Origin: Candidatus Zixiibacteriota bacterium
GTDB lineage: Bacteria > Zixibacteria > MSB-5A5 > GN15 > PGXB01
Length of the DNA stretch: 61,895 nt
Direction of reading: 5' to 3'
NCBI GenBank assembly: GCA_016933955.1
Contig: JAFGTT010000007.1
Coordinates: 1 to 61,895 of the forward strand
Of this stretch, positions 54,644 through 61,895 are shown piece by piece. The stretch's first letter is position 1; every line of letters begins with the position of its first letter. The position numbers and the translations under genes are program-made. The notes under the pieces were generated by a model. That model ran no database searches, was not told where the DNA came from, and was given only the letters and a program-made list of their open reading frames with translations.

Positions 54644-55750
54644 ATGAGCGATTTCGAATTTATTCCCCGGGCCGTGGTCTGGGAAATTACCTTCGCCTGT
54701 AATATGAACTGCATCCATTGCGGTACCGCGGCGGGAAAGAAACGAGAGAATGAGTTGACCACCGAAGAAGCGATGCATCTTATCGACGAACTGGCTGATC
54801 TGGGAGCGACCCAGATTACCCTGTCCGGTGGGGAACCGATGTTAAGAAAAGATTGGCGGGAGCTGGCGCGAAAAGTCAAATCCCGCGGCGTCCAGTGCCT
54901 GTTGATAACCAATGGCTATATTGTCACCCAGGAAATAGTCAATGATTTCGCGGCTTTGAAAATTGATCGGGTCGGGGTCAGTCTCGATGGCATGCAGGAA
55001 ACGCATGACAAAATCCGACGCCGCAAAAACAGCTGGGAGAGGGCGATCAATGCCCTTAAAATGATCTGCGATAACGGGACCATCGCGCATACTGCCGTCA
55101 GCAGTATTTCAACTCTGAATTTCCATGAACTCGATCAAATTCGTGATAAACTCCTTGAAATCGGCTGTAAACGATGGCGGATACAGATGGTGACCGGGAC
55201 AGGTCGGATGCAGGAGAGCAAAAATGAGGTCATGACCGTCGAAATGCTGCCCCGCTTTATCGACAAGTTGATCGAATACAAAAAGGACAATCGAATTCAT
55301 ATCAGTGTCGGCGAGAATATCGGCTATTTTGGCTGTCGCGGCACTGAATTGTGGGATGATATGCCCTATTTCGGATGTTTCGCCGGAACCCGGATTGCCG
55401 GGGTCGAATCCGATGGCACGGTCAAGGGTTGTCTCTCGATGCCGGAAGACTTCGTGGAAGGCAATATCCGCGATTCCTCATTTAAAGATATCTGGAATAA
55501 TCCCGAGGGCTTCGCTTACAATCGCCAATTTACCCGGGAAACAGCCGATGGGGAATGCCATGATTGCCGGTACCTGCCGCTTTGTCGGGGTGGGTGTACT
55601 ACGACTTCCTTTGCGGCCACCGGAAGCCGGGCCAATAATCCGTACTGCATTTACCGGATCGAGAAAAAACAGGGCATTAAACCGCGGGAGACCCAATTGA
55701 TTCGGGATATTCTTGCTGATTTTGAACCGGTCGAAGCGGCCGCGGATTAG
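54644..55750 (+). CDS. SPASM radical SAM peptide maturase 2
   Basis: 368 residues. Cys19, Cys23 and Cys26 in TFACNMNCIHCG coordinate the SAM cluster at the very N-terminus, with no leader-binding domain before them. TLSGGEPMLRKDW follows. The SPASM region carries GCFAGTRIAGVESDGTVKGC, EGNIRDSSFKDIW, CHDCRYLPLCRGGCTTT and the last Cys in NNPYCIYR. It likely acts on the same peptide after or together with maturase 1, perhaps depending on that enzyme's RRE. AAGGAG precedes ATG 54644. Two distinct SPASM enzymes in one operon imply at least two kinds of modification. Confidence 0.85.
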   Translation: MSDFEFIPRAVVWEITFACNMNCIHCGTAAGKKRENELTTEEAMHLIDELADLGATQITLSGGEPMLRKDWRELARKVKSRGVQCLLITNGYIVTQEIVNDFAALKIDRVGVSLDGMQETHDKIRRRKNSWERAINALKMICDNGTIAHTAVSSISTLNFHELDQIRDKLLEIGCKRWRIQMVTGTGRMQESKNEVMTVEMLPRFIDKLIEYKKDNRIHISVGENIGYFGCRGTELWDDMPYFGCFAGTRIAGVESDGTVKGCLSMPEDFVEGNIRDSSFKDIWNNPEGFAYNRQFTRETADGECHDCRYLPLCRGGCTTTSFAATGSRANNPYCIYRIEKKQGIKPRETQLIRDILADFEPVEAAAD

Positions 55751-55769
55751 ACAGCGAAGGAAAATATCG

Positions 55770-57224
55770 GTGATAGCCGGAAAAAAACCATCCATCCTGA
55801 TGGTCTATCCGTCCTGCTTTTATTATCCCAATTATATGAGCAGGTTGGAGTTGAAGACCTCACAGTTGCTTCTGGCCTCGTATTTGGCCCGATATTTCCC
55901 GGTTGAGTATGCTGATTTTGAAATTAGTATCGGTCGAGCCAATTCCGAGCTTCAGGTTAAAAGGTACACCCGTCAGGTAAGGAAATTTTTGGAGGAACGG
56001 GAATTTGACATCCTGGCCATATCCTGCTGGACCAGTTTATCTTATCAGGCCACCCTGGTTACCGCCCGAATCTGCCGGGAGTTATATCCGGATCGACTGA
56101 TTGTCGTCGGGGGTTATCATCCCTCGGCCCGGCCGCAGGACTTTATCACCGATGATAAAGTCGTGGACTATGTATTACTGGGCGAGGGCGAGTTAACACT
56201 GAAGGATATTGCGGACGATTTTGGCCATTCCGGCCGCCCCGCCGGGACCGTTATTGCTCCCTGCAAAACCTTGCCCGGGGAGCAATTCGTTGATTACGAT
56301 TGGACCCTGCTGGATGGATTTGTCAGCACTCACTTCCCCGATGGTATTCCGAGTCTGTACCTTTATTTATCCCGTGGCTGCCCCTTCGGATGTACTTTCT
56401 GCATGGAACCCCTTAAAGAACGCAAATGGCGGGCCTATCCTCCCGAAACGGCAATAAATATTCTCCAGACCGCGGCTAATCGGTTTAAAGCCTATTCCAT
56501 TGCCATTTCCGATGCCTGTTTCGGCATGAGAACCTCATGGCGAAAAGAATTTCTGAAACTACTGGAGAAACTCAAGCCCGAATACTGGTTGATTTTTGAA
56601 ACCCGGCCGGAGTATCTTGATGCCGAAGATATCAAGATGTTATGCGGTCTTAAGGTCGAAGTGCAATTCGGAATCGAAAGCGGCAGTGCCGATATGTTGT
56701 CATTGATGAAAAAAACCAGACAACCGCGCCGGTTTCTTGACAGGTTCAGCGATATCAGCCGGATGCTCTCCGAGCATGATATCCTCCATCGCGCCAACCT
56801 GATATTCAACCATCCCGGAGAAACCAGGCAAACACTTCGGGAAACGTTCGATTTTATAGATCATGAACTGGAACGCCGGGATAGTACCCTTATCTGGGCC
56901 CCGCATGGCTATATGCATTTCCCGGGATGCGAACTTGATCGCAACATGGAATTCTATTGCGATAAATTCGGCAGTCGTTTTATCAGCACCGACTGGTGGA
57001 AAGGAACGACCGACCAGTATGAAAACAGCCTGAAATTCATCCCATCCACGGACCTGGAGGGTAATGACACGGATATGTGGCGTCGGATGATTGCCGAGCG
57101 CGAAGAGAAATTCAAAACCACGCTCTCTCCCCGGGCTTTCCGGTTTGCCGCCAACAAATATCGCCAGGATTGGAAAAATGACGCTCGATACGAAGAAAGT
57201 AAAAAGGCTCTGGGACTATCTTAG
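55770..57224 (+). CDS. B12-binding-domain radical SAM enzyme
   Basis: 484 residues from GTG 55770 (AAGGAAAA upstream). The N-terminal Rossmann-like domain (about 10-160; FDILAISCWTSLSYQATLVT, LIVVGGYHPSARPQDFI, VLLGEGELTLKDI) is the cobalamin-binding type found in class B radical SAM methylases, though no DxHxxG motif is seen. The radical SAM Cys204, Cys208, Cys211 are in SRGCPFGCTFCMEPL. Later blocks EVQFGIESGSADML and FNHPGETRQTLRETFDFID are typical. Expected chemistry is C-methylation of the peptide or another radical rearrangement. Its end overlaps the transporter gene by 47 bases. Confidence 0.82.
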   Translation: MIAGKKPSILMVYPSCFYYPNYMSRLELKTSQLLLASYLARYFPVEYADFEISIGRANSELQVKRYTRQVRKFLEEREFDILAISCWTSLSYQATLVTARICRELYPDRLIVVGGYHPSARPQDFITDDKVVDYVLLGEGELTLKDIADDFGHSGRPAGTVIAPCKTLPGEQFVDYDWTLLDGFVSTHFPDGIPSLYLYLSRGCPFGCTFCMEPLKERKWRAYPPETAINILQTAANRFKAYSIAISDACFGMRTSWRKEFLKLLEKLKPEYWLIFETRPEYLDAEDIKMLCGLKVEVQFGIESGSADMLSLMKKTRQPRRFLDRFSDISRMLSEHDILHRANLIFNHPGETRQTLRETFDFIDHELERRDSTLIWAPHGYMHFPGCELDRNMEFYCDKFGSRFISTDWWKGTTDQYENSLKFIPSTDLEGNDTDMWRRMIAEREEKFKTTLSPRAFRFAANKYRQDWKNDARYEESKKALGLS

Positions 57225-58935
57225 ACCGTACTGGCATTTAGAGCTTCTGACCTTTCTGGTCATGGCAGTCCTGGCCACCCTGGCCCTGGCCTTGCCGGTG
57301 GCTGTTAAATACCTCATCGATGATTTAATACCGGGTCTGATCGCCGGCGCCGACAATGGTATCAGGATCAAACCGGTAGTATATTTCGGATTAGTCCTGG
57401 GCGGGATTTATTTCGCCCAGATTATTTTTTCCTGGGCCCGGGATTATCTGGCCGGATATATCGGAGCCAATATTATCGCCGACCTGCGGTCGCAGTTATT
57501 CGGCCACCTGGAGCGTCTTTCTCTCAAATTTCACCAGTCCCATCAGGTCGGGGAAATCATGTCCCGAACCATTTCCGATGTGAATCGCATCCAGAGTCTG
57601 TTAACCTCGACTTTACTCATTTTTCTGACCAACATTTTCATGCTGACGGCCATTATGGTCTATCTGTTAAGCACCAATTGGATTCTCACTTTGGTTGCCA
57701 TAATTCCCCTTCCGCTTACAATTCTGCTGGCCAACAAATTCGGAATCCGATTGCATCGGATCAGCAAAAAACTCCAGGAAACCATTGCGTCATTTTCCGC
57801 CCGTCTCCAGGAATCACTGGTTTCGATCAAGACCATTAAAGCCTTTGGACAGGAATCAGCCGAACAGAAGAAAATGGATAAAATCCTATCGGGGCTGACG
57901 GCGCTTTATGTTAAAAACAGCGTCACCATTTCACTGTCGGCCAATCTTGTGAATTTCGTCAACATGATCGGGCCGATAGTTGTCCTCTCATGGGGCACCT
58001 ATCTTATTGCCGGGGGAACAATGAAACTGGGAACCCTGATGGCTTTCTATATGCTTCTCTCCTACTTGTACACTCCGGTTCAAAGCCTGGCCTCTTTGCA
58101 CATAGAAATAAAATCAGCCATGGCCTCGGTTGATCGGTTATTCGAATATCTCGATATTCCTCCGGCTGTAATTGAACATAACAATCCGATTATACTGCAA
58201 AAGTCCCGGGGAGCCATTGGCATTGATAGTATAAGGTTCCATTACCAGGACAATGGTTTTGGTCTGGAACATTTTTCTCTTAAAATTGCCGCGAGAGAAA
58301 AAATCGCCGTGGTCGGCCCCTCCGGTTCCGGGAAAACAACCCTTGTTAATCTGATTGCTCGTTTCTATGATCCTGATGCGGGAACAATATCTCTGGATGG
58401 GATTGATATGCGCCGCATATCTCTGGAATCGCTTCGCCGCAATATAACCCTGGTGGATCAGGAACCGTTGTTGTTTAAGACAACGATATTCAATAATATC
58501 GCTTATTCCAATCCCGATCGAAATCCCGATGAAGTGAAAAAGGCGGCCATAGTGGCCAATATTCATGACTTTATTATGAGCCTTCCTGACGGCTATGAAA
58601 CCGAGGTGGGCGAACGAGGGGTGACTATTTCGGGCGGAGAAAAACAACGTATCTGCCTGGCCAGGGCTATTCTGCCCGATCCGGCTATTCTGATTCTCGA
58701 TGAAGCCACTTCCGCTCTCGACTCGCGTTCCGAGGAGTTAATTCAGGAGGCTCTCCAGAATATTCTCAAGGATAAAACCGCCATAATTATAGCGCATCGC
58801 CTCTCGACTATCCAGCACGCCGACCGGATAATAGTCATTGACCGGGGACGTATTATCGACCAGGGAAGTCACGAGGAATTACTGGAAAAATCCCCCCTGT
58901 ATCGTGAACTGGCCAAAAGACAGCTTAAAATATGA
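57178..58935 (+). CDS. ABC exporter (membrane-ATPase fusion) of the peptide operon
   Basis: 585 residues. Six membrane helices (about 20-300) are followed by an ATPase domain with Walker A VVGPSGSGKTTLVNLI (about 377-392), signature TISGGEKQRICLARA and Walker B AILILDEATSALDSR. It is an MsbA/LmrA-like type 1 half-transporter. There is no N-terminal C39 peptidase domain, which fits the lack of a double-glycine site in the precursor, so leader removal would need another protease or not occur. ATG 57178 lies inside the preceding gene; the overlap implies translational coupling. Likely role: export of the modified peptide; self-protection is possible. Confidence 0.88.
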   Translation: MTLDTKKVKRLWDYLRPYWHLELLTFLVMAVLATLALALPVAVKYLIDDLIPGLIAGADNGIRIKPVVYFGLVLGGIYFAQIIFSWARDYLAGYIGANIIADLRSQLFGHLERLSLKFHQSHQVGEIMSRTISDVNRIQSLLTSTLLIFLTNIFMLTAIMVYLLSTNWILTLVAIIPLPLTILLANKFGIRLHRISKKLQETIASFSARLQESLVSIKTIKAFGQESAEQKKMDKILSGLTALYVKNSVTISLSANLVNFVNMIGPIVVLSWGTYLIAGGTMKLGTLMAFYMLLSYLYTPVQSLASLHIEIKSAMASVDRLFEYLDIPPAVIEHNNPIILQKSRGAIGIDSIRFHYQDNGFGLEHFSLKIAAREKIAVVGPSGSGKTTLVNLIARFYDPDAGTISLDGIDMRRISLESLRRNITLVDQEPLLFKTTIFNNIAYSNPDRNPDEVKKAAIVANIHDFIMSLPDGYETEVGERGVTISGGEKQRICLARAILPDPAILILDEATSALDSRSEELIQEALQNILKDKTAIIIAHRLSTIQHADRIIVIDRGRIIDQGSHEELLEKSPLYRELAKRQLKI

Positions 58936-58975
58936 TTTAACGTAATTAGGAAGACGGCGGAGAATTGCCTCAAAT

Positions 58976-59010
58976 AAAAAGGCCCTGAGATTTCAGGGCC
59001 TTCTCTTTTT
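58976..59010. terminator. Bidirectional terminator
   Basis: AAGGCCCTGA (58979-58988) pairs with TCAGGGCCTT (58993-59002). TTCTCTTTTT follows on the plus strand and TTTTT on the minus strand, serving both convergent genes. Confidence 0.88.
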
Positions 59011-59027
59011 ACCGGATATTACACCGG

Positions 59028-61895
59028 TTATTTTATCAAAGCCATTTTGCGGGTCATCCGGTAGTTTCCGGCTTCGGCTTTGTACAGGTAAATTCCCGAT
59101 GCGAAATCAGAGGCATCCCATTCAACCCGAACCTTGCCCGCCTCGGATGAACCTTCGAAGTTCGCCACCCTCTGTCCGGTGACATTGTAAACTTCGATTT
59201 TCCATTCTGAACTGGACGGGAGATTCAATTCAATCATGGTGATCGGATTGAACGGGTTGGGATAGCATGTCAGAGCAAAATTGTTGGGAATTATCTTGAC
59301 GGCATACTGGTTGCCATGGTAATCGGCGGCCTCCGCCGAAACAATCCCTGCCTCGGTTTGCAGGATTTCTCCACTGCACGTGAATCCCTTTTCGAAGCTG
59401 TATATCAGGACATTGGTATTGATACCGTCATAGGACGAGATTATATCCATATGAGCCGCATCATGTCCCGGTTGAATTTCGGCCCGGCCTTCCAGAACCA
59501 GATGAACGGCGCCCAAATCCCTGTTGACGGTAATGACACTACCGCTACTGACAAACTCGGCGTTGATGTCAGGCGCTATTTTGGGAACCGGGCTGTTATC
59601 GCCGACTATGGTACGTATCAGATAAACCAGATCAGCAACCGTCAGCATGGCCCCGTCATAGTTAACATCAGTTGCCGCACTCTGACCATCGACATTGATC
59701 GTGAAAGCCGACAAACTGAAGATAAAGTAGTTGGTAAAGACAATGGCATCCCCGATTTCATTGGGAATACCGTTAAGATTGACATCACCCGGAGCATCAA
59801 TGCTATCCCGGCAGATAATATCGATACCTCCATAGACGAATTCTATACACCTGATGGCGCTCGGTTTTTCCGGATCGGGATTGAGACAATTATCCGGAGC
59901 GCCGACAAACGGTATCCGTGATGACTCGGGATAATTAGTTTCGTCCTCTTCATCCCAGATCAAACCACCTTCAAAGTTGTAGATTCGATTGTCAATATAG
60001 AGGTAATCACCCTCCTGCGAGGAGAATGTATTGTCGCCGCAATTATCCCAGAAGAAGTAGATGGGAACATACTGGCAATTCATATTCAAGTCATTGGTTA
60101 CCAGGAATTGTATCCGGGCCAGTTCATAAACATCGGCGTCGGGCGGTCCATAACAATCCGGGTGGTTGCCACCATCATTCGACTCGGCCATGGCTATTAT
60201 CCGCAAAAGGCCCGATGGGCAGGCATCGCCGCAATTACCATTAGATCCGAATCGATAGGTGAAATATTCCCAATCGCAATCCTCGAGCCACTGACCGGCA
60301 TAAGCTCCCGCGGCTGTCAGAGCCGAGTTATCATAAGCAATCAGGAAATCAAAACCGCCTATTGGGTAGGACGAATTCTCCACCGTAATTGAGACATTCT
60401 CATACTGCCCCTGGTGAGTATTGTGGGTTTTCTCGATTTTAACAATCGGGCATACTGTCAGGCGTTTGACAAAGACATCCGTGACACAATAGGCTTCGGC
60501 CCCGCAATCATCGGTGGCCGTCAGAGTTATGGCATAAATGCCTTCATCCGATGCTGTGAAACAAACCTCATTGCCAGACAGGACACCGCCCTCGACCTCA
60601 TAACCGGCCAGATTTCCATCGGGATCACTGAAAGCAAACCCTGAAACACATACCTCGGCCGGGAATTCAGTCAGCTTCACGGTGGTTAAACCGGGACATG
60701 TCACTTCCGGCGGATTATTGAGGGTTACGTTAATCGTGACTGACGAAGTATCAGCCGCTCCGCAGGAATCAGTCGCTATAAGCCGGATGGTATTATTGCC
60801 CGCTGTGGGGACAAAACAAACGGTGTTGCCATTTAGAGTCCCCTTGTTGACACTGCAGGTCGCCAGATTATCATCGACATCACTGCAACTGAATCCAGAG
60901 ATACAGATCTCCTCAAGGCTGCAAACTGATATCTCCTGATCATCCGGGCAACCGGCCACCGGCGGAGTGTTAACGGTTACCGTGATATTGGTCACGCAGG
61001 AATCAGCCAGACCGCAGTCATCGGTAGCTATCAGAGTCAACTGATTGACACCCGGCACCGGAGTGAAACAGATCATGCCGGCATTCAGCGTTCCGCCGAT
61101 GGCTTCGCAGGAGGCCAGATTATCATCGGGATCACTGCAGGAAAATCCCGGCAGGCATATTTCATCGAGTTCACACACGAATATTTCGGCATCACCGGGA
61201 CAGGTGGCTATCGGCGGATTATTTTCAGCGAAGGTTATATGCTGAATACACTGCGAGTTATTGCCGCAGGCATCGGTCGCCGTCCAGGTCCGGGTAATAA
61301 TATCGCCGACGACCGCATCGGAATAGGTCACAGTCGGAGCTGTATCGCAATTATCGGCCGCAGTGGCATAACCTGTGATCGAGGGATCTGAGGAACCGTA
61401 ACATTCAATAATATAATCGTCCGGACAGGAAATCGTCGGCGAAGTATTATCGCTCACAGTAATAATCTGCTGGCATTGTGAGCTGTTGTTGTTTTCATCG
61501 GTCGCCGTCCAGGTCCGGGTAATTGTCTTCTCCTGAGGACAACTTCCGGCTGTTTCACTATCAGCGTAGGTAATCACCGGCGAGCTGTCGCAGTTATCGG
61601 TCGCAGTCGCTGACCCGGTATTGGCCGGATCAGTTGATTCGTCACACTCAATCGTAATATTGCCCGGACAACTGATTACAGGAGTAGTGGTGTCGTCGAT
61701 AGTGATCACCTGCTGGCAGGTGGCGCTGTTGCCGCAGGCATCGGTCGCCGTCCAGGTTCGCGTGATGACCCCTCCACTGCGGCTGTCAGAATAAGTTATT
61801 ATTGGGGTAGAGTCGCAATTATCCGTCGCGGTGGCCGTGCCGGTATTCGATGGGTCAGTCGACTCATCACACTCAATCGTGAGATTCGCCGGACA
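59028..61895 (-). CDS. Large secreted HYR/Ig-repeat protein with cohesin-like module and C-terminal sorting domain (5' end missing)
   Basis: At least 955 residues; the frame is open to the window edge, so the start lies outside. N-terminal repeats of HYR type (CPGNITIECDESTDP..NTGSATATDNCD, TRTWTATD..NNSSQC) occur at least three times, then PKD/Ig-like repeats (FSCSDPDDNLASCEA; FSCSDVDDNLATCS). Next is a cohesin-like module (GGFDFLIAYDNSALTAAGAY, DWEYFTYRFGS, CGDACPSGLLRI) with a dockerin-like insert (GDVNLNGIPNEIGDAI), as in the gene at 13302-16409. The end is a YPNPFNPITMIEL/FlgD-like sorting domain finishing in RMTRKMALIK, as in type IX secretion substrates. Likely a cell-surface or adhesive protein. 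Confidence 0.8.
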   Translation of the reverse strand, partial: CPANLTIECDESTDPSNTGTATATDNCDSTPIITYSDSRSGGVITRTWTATDACGNSATCQQVITIDDTTTPVISCPGNITIECDESTDPANTGSATATDNCDSSPVITYADSETAGSCPQEKTITRTWTATDENNNSSQCQQIITVSDNTSPTISCPDDYIIECYGSSDPSITGYATAADNCDTAPTVTYSDAVVGDIITRTWTATDACGNNSQCIQHITFAENNPPIATCPGDAEIFVCELDEICLPGFSCSDPDDNLASCEAIGGTLNAGMICFTPVPGVNQLTLIATDDCGLADSCVTNITVTVNTPPVAGCPDDQEISVCSLEEICISGFSCSDVDDNLATCSVNKGTLNGNTVCFVPTAGNNTIRLIATDSCGAADTSSVTINVTLNNPPEVTCPGLTTVKLTEFPAEVCVSGFAFSDPDGNLAGYEVEGGVLSGNEVCFTASDEGIYAITLTATDDCGAEAYCVTDVFVKRLTVCPIVKIEKTHNTHQGQYENVSITVENSSYPIGGFDFLIAYDNSALTAAGAYAGQWLEDCDWEYFTYRFGSNGNCGDACPSGLLRIIAMAESNDGGNHPDCYGPPDADVYELARIQFLVTNDLNMNCQYVPIYFFWDNCGDNTFSSQEGDYLYIDNRIYNFEGGLIWDEEDETNYPESSRIPFVGAPDNCLNPDPEKPSAIRCIEFVYGGIDIICRDSIDAPGDVNLNGIPNEIGDAIVFTNYFIFSLSAFTINVDGQSAATDVNYDGAMLTVADLVYLIRTIVGDNSPVPKIAPDINAEFVSSGSVITVNRDLGAVHLVLEGRAEIQPGHDAAHMDIISSYDGINTNVLIYSFEKGFTCSGEILQTEAGIVSAEAADYHGNQYAVKIIPNNFALTCYPNPFNPITMIELNLPSSSEWKIEVYNVTGQRVANFEGSSEAGKVRVEWDASDFASGIYLYKAEAGNYRMTRKMALIK

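Noticed and set aside
1-61895. Mobile elements, integrase, attachment sites, tRNA or rRNA genes
   Set aside because: No transposase or integrase motifs, no terminal inverted repeats with target duplications and no tRNA-like cloverleaf were recognised, so transfer of the sulfur island cannot be argued from such marks.

Overview
The window reads as a chromosomal segment of an uncultured, anaerobic, sulfate-respiring bacterium. Several secreted proteins end in paired dockerin-type tails of one style (GDxDxxGxINILDxTYLI..YLY..GP.P), and one ends in a YPNPFNP-type C-terminal sorting/FlgD-like domain. From family knowledge this combination is typical of the FCB group, and together with a full dissimilatory sulfate-reduction set it suggests a lineage such as Candidatus Zixibacteria. 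That assignment is inference and was not checked by a search. No rRNA, tRNA, CRISPR array, insertion sequence or phage gene was seen.

Layout. (1) 1-18.7 kb: surface and secreted proteins. These are the tail of a dockerin protein, a CBM9-like/DUF5916 outer-membrane protein, RmuC, a TSP3-repeat dockerin protein, a C1-type cysteine peptidase, an M14 carboxypeptidase, a secreted arginine/agmatine-deiminase-like protein, a protein with cohesin-like modules and an FG-GAP repeat protein. Five complete genes here, plus the partial one, carry the dockerin tail. (2) 18.9-34.8 kb: qmoAB, then dsrA-dsrB-dsrD-dsrN-dsrL-dsrC, then an RsbRD_N-domain gene and dsrMKJOP. (3) 34.9-42.0 kb: a CoA-disulfide-reductase/rhodanese fusion followed by hemA, a precorrin-2 dehydrogenase/ferrochelatase gene, hemC, a cobA-hemD fusion and hemB. 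Apart from the aminomutase step this leads from glutamyl-tRNA to siroheme, the cofactor of DsrAB. (4) 42.0-46.3 kb, minus strand: qmoC, a cytidylate-kinase-like protein, a YeiH-type putative sulfate exporter and a small membrane protein. (5) 46.9-52.6 kb: sat-aprB-aprA, two small cysteine-rich accessory genes and a convergent HEAT-repeat gene. (6) 53.1-58.9 kb: a compact peptide-modification operon with a 41-residue Cys-rich precursor, two SPASM radical SAM enzymes, a B12-binding-type radical SAM enzyme and an ABC exporter. (7) 59.0-61.9 kb, minus strand: a large repeat-rich secreted protein that runs off the window.

Functionally, Sat activates sulfate to APS, AprBA reduces APS to sulfite with QmoABC as quinol link, and DsrAB reduces sulfite to a DsrC trisulfide that DsrMKJOP reduces to sulfide. 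DsrD and a DsrL-like NAD(P)H oxidoreductase are both present. Hairpins after dsrC, dsrP and the precursor peptide gene sit too close to the next start codon to leave room for a promoter, so they look like intra-operon attenuators or processing sites that set product ratios.

The most novel item is the 53.1-58.9 kb operon. Its precursor gene is very short, has a perfect ribosome-binding site and an 11-bp inverted repeat upstream, and encodes a peptide with cysteines spaced CX4CX3C and no double-glycine leader. I do not recognise it as any named RiPP class.
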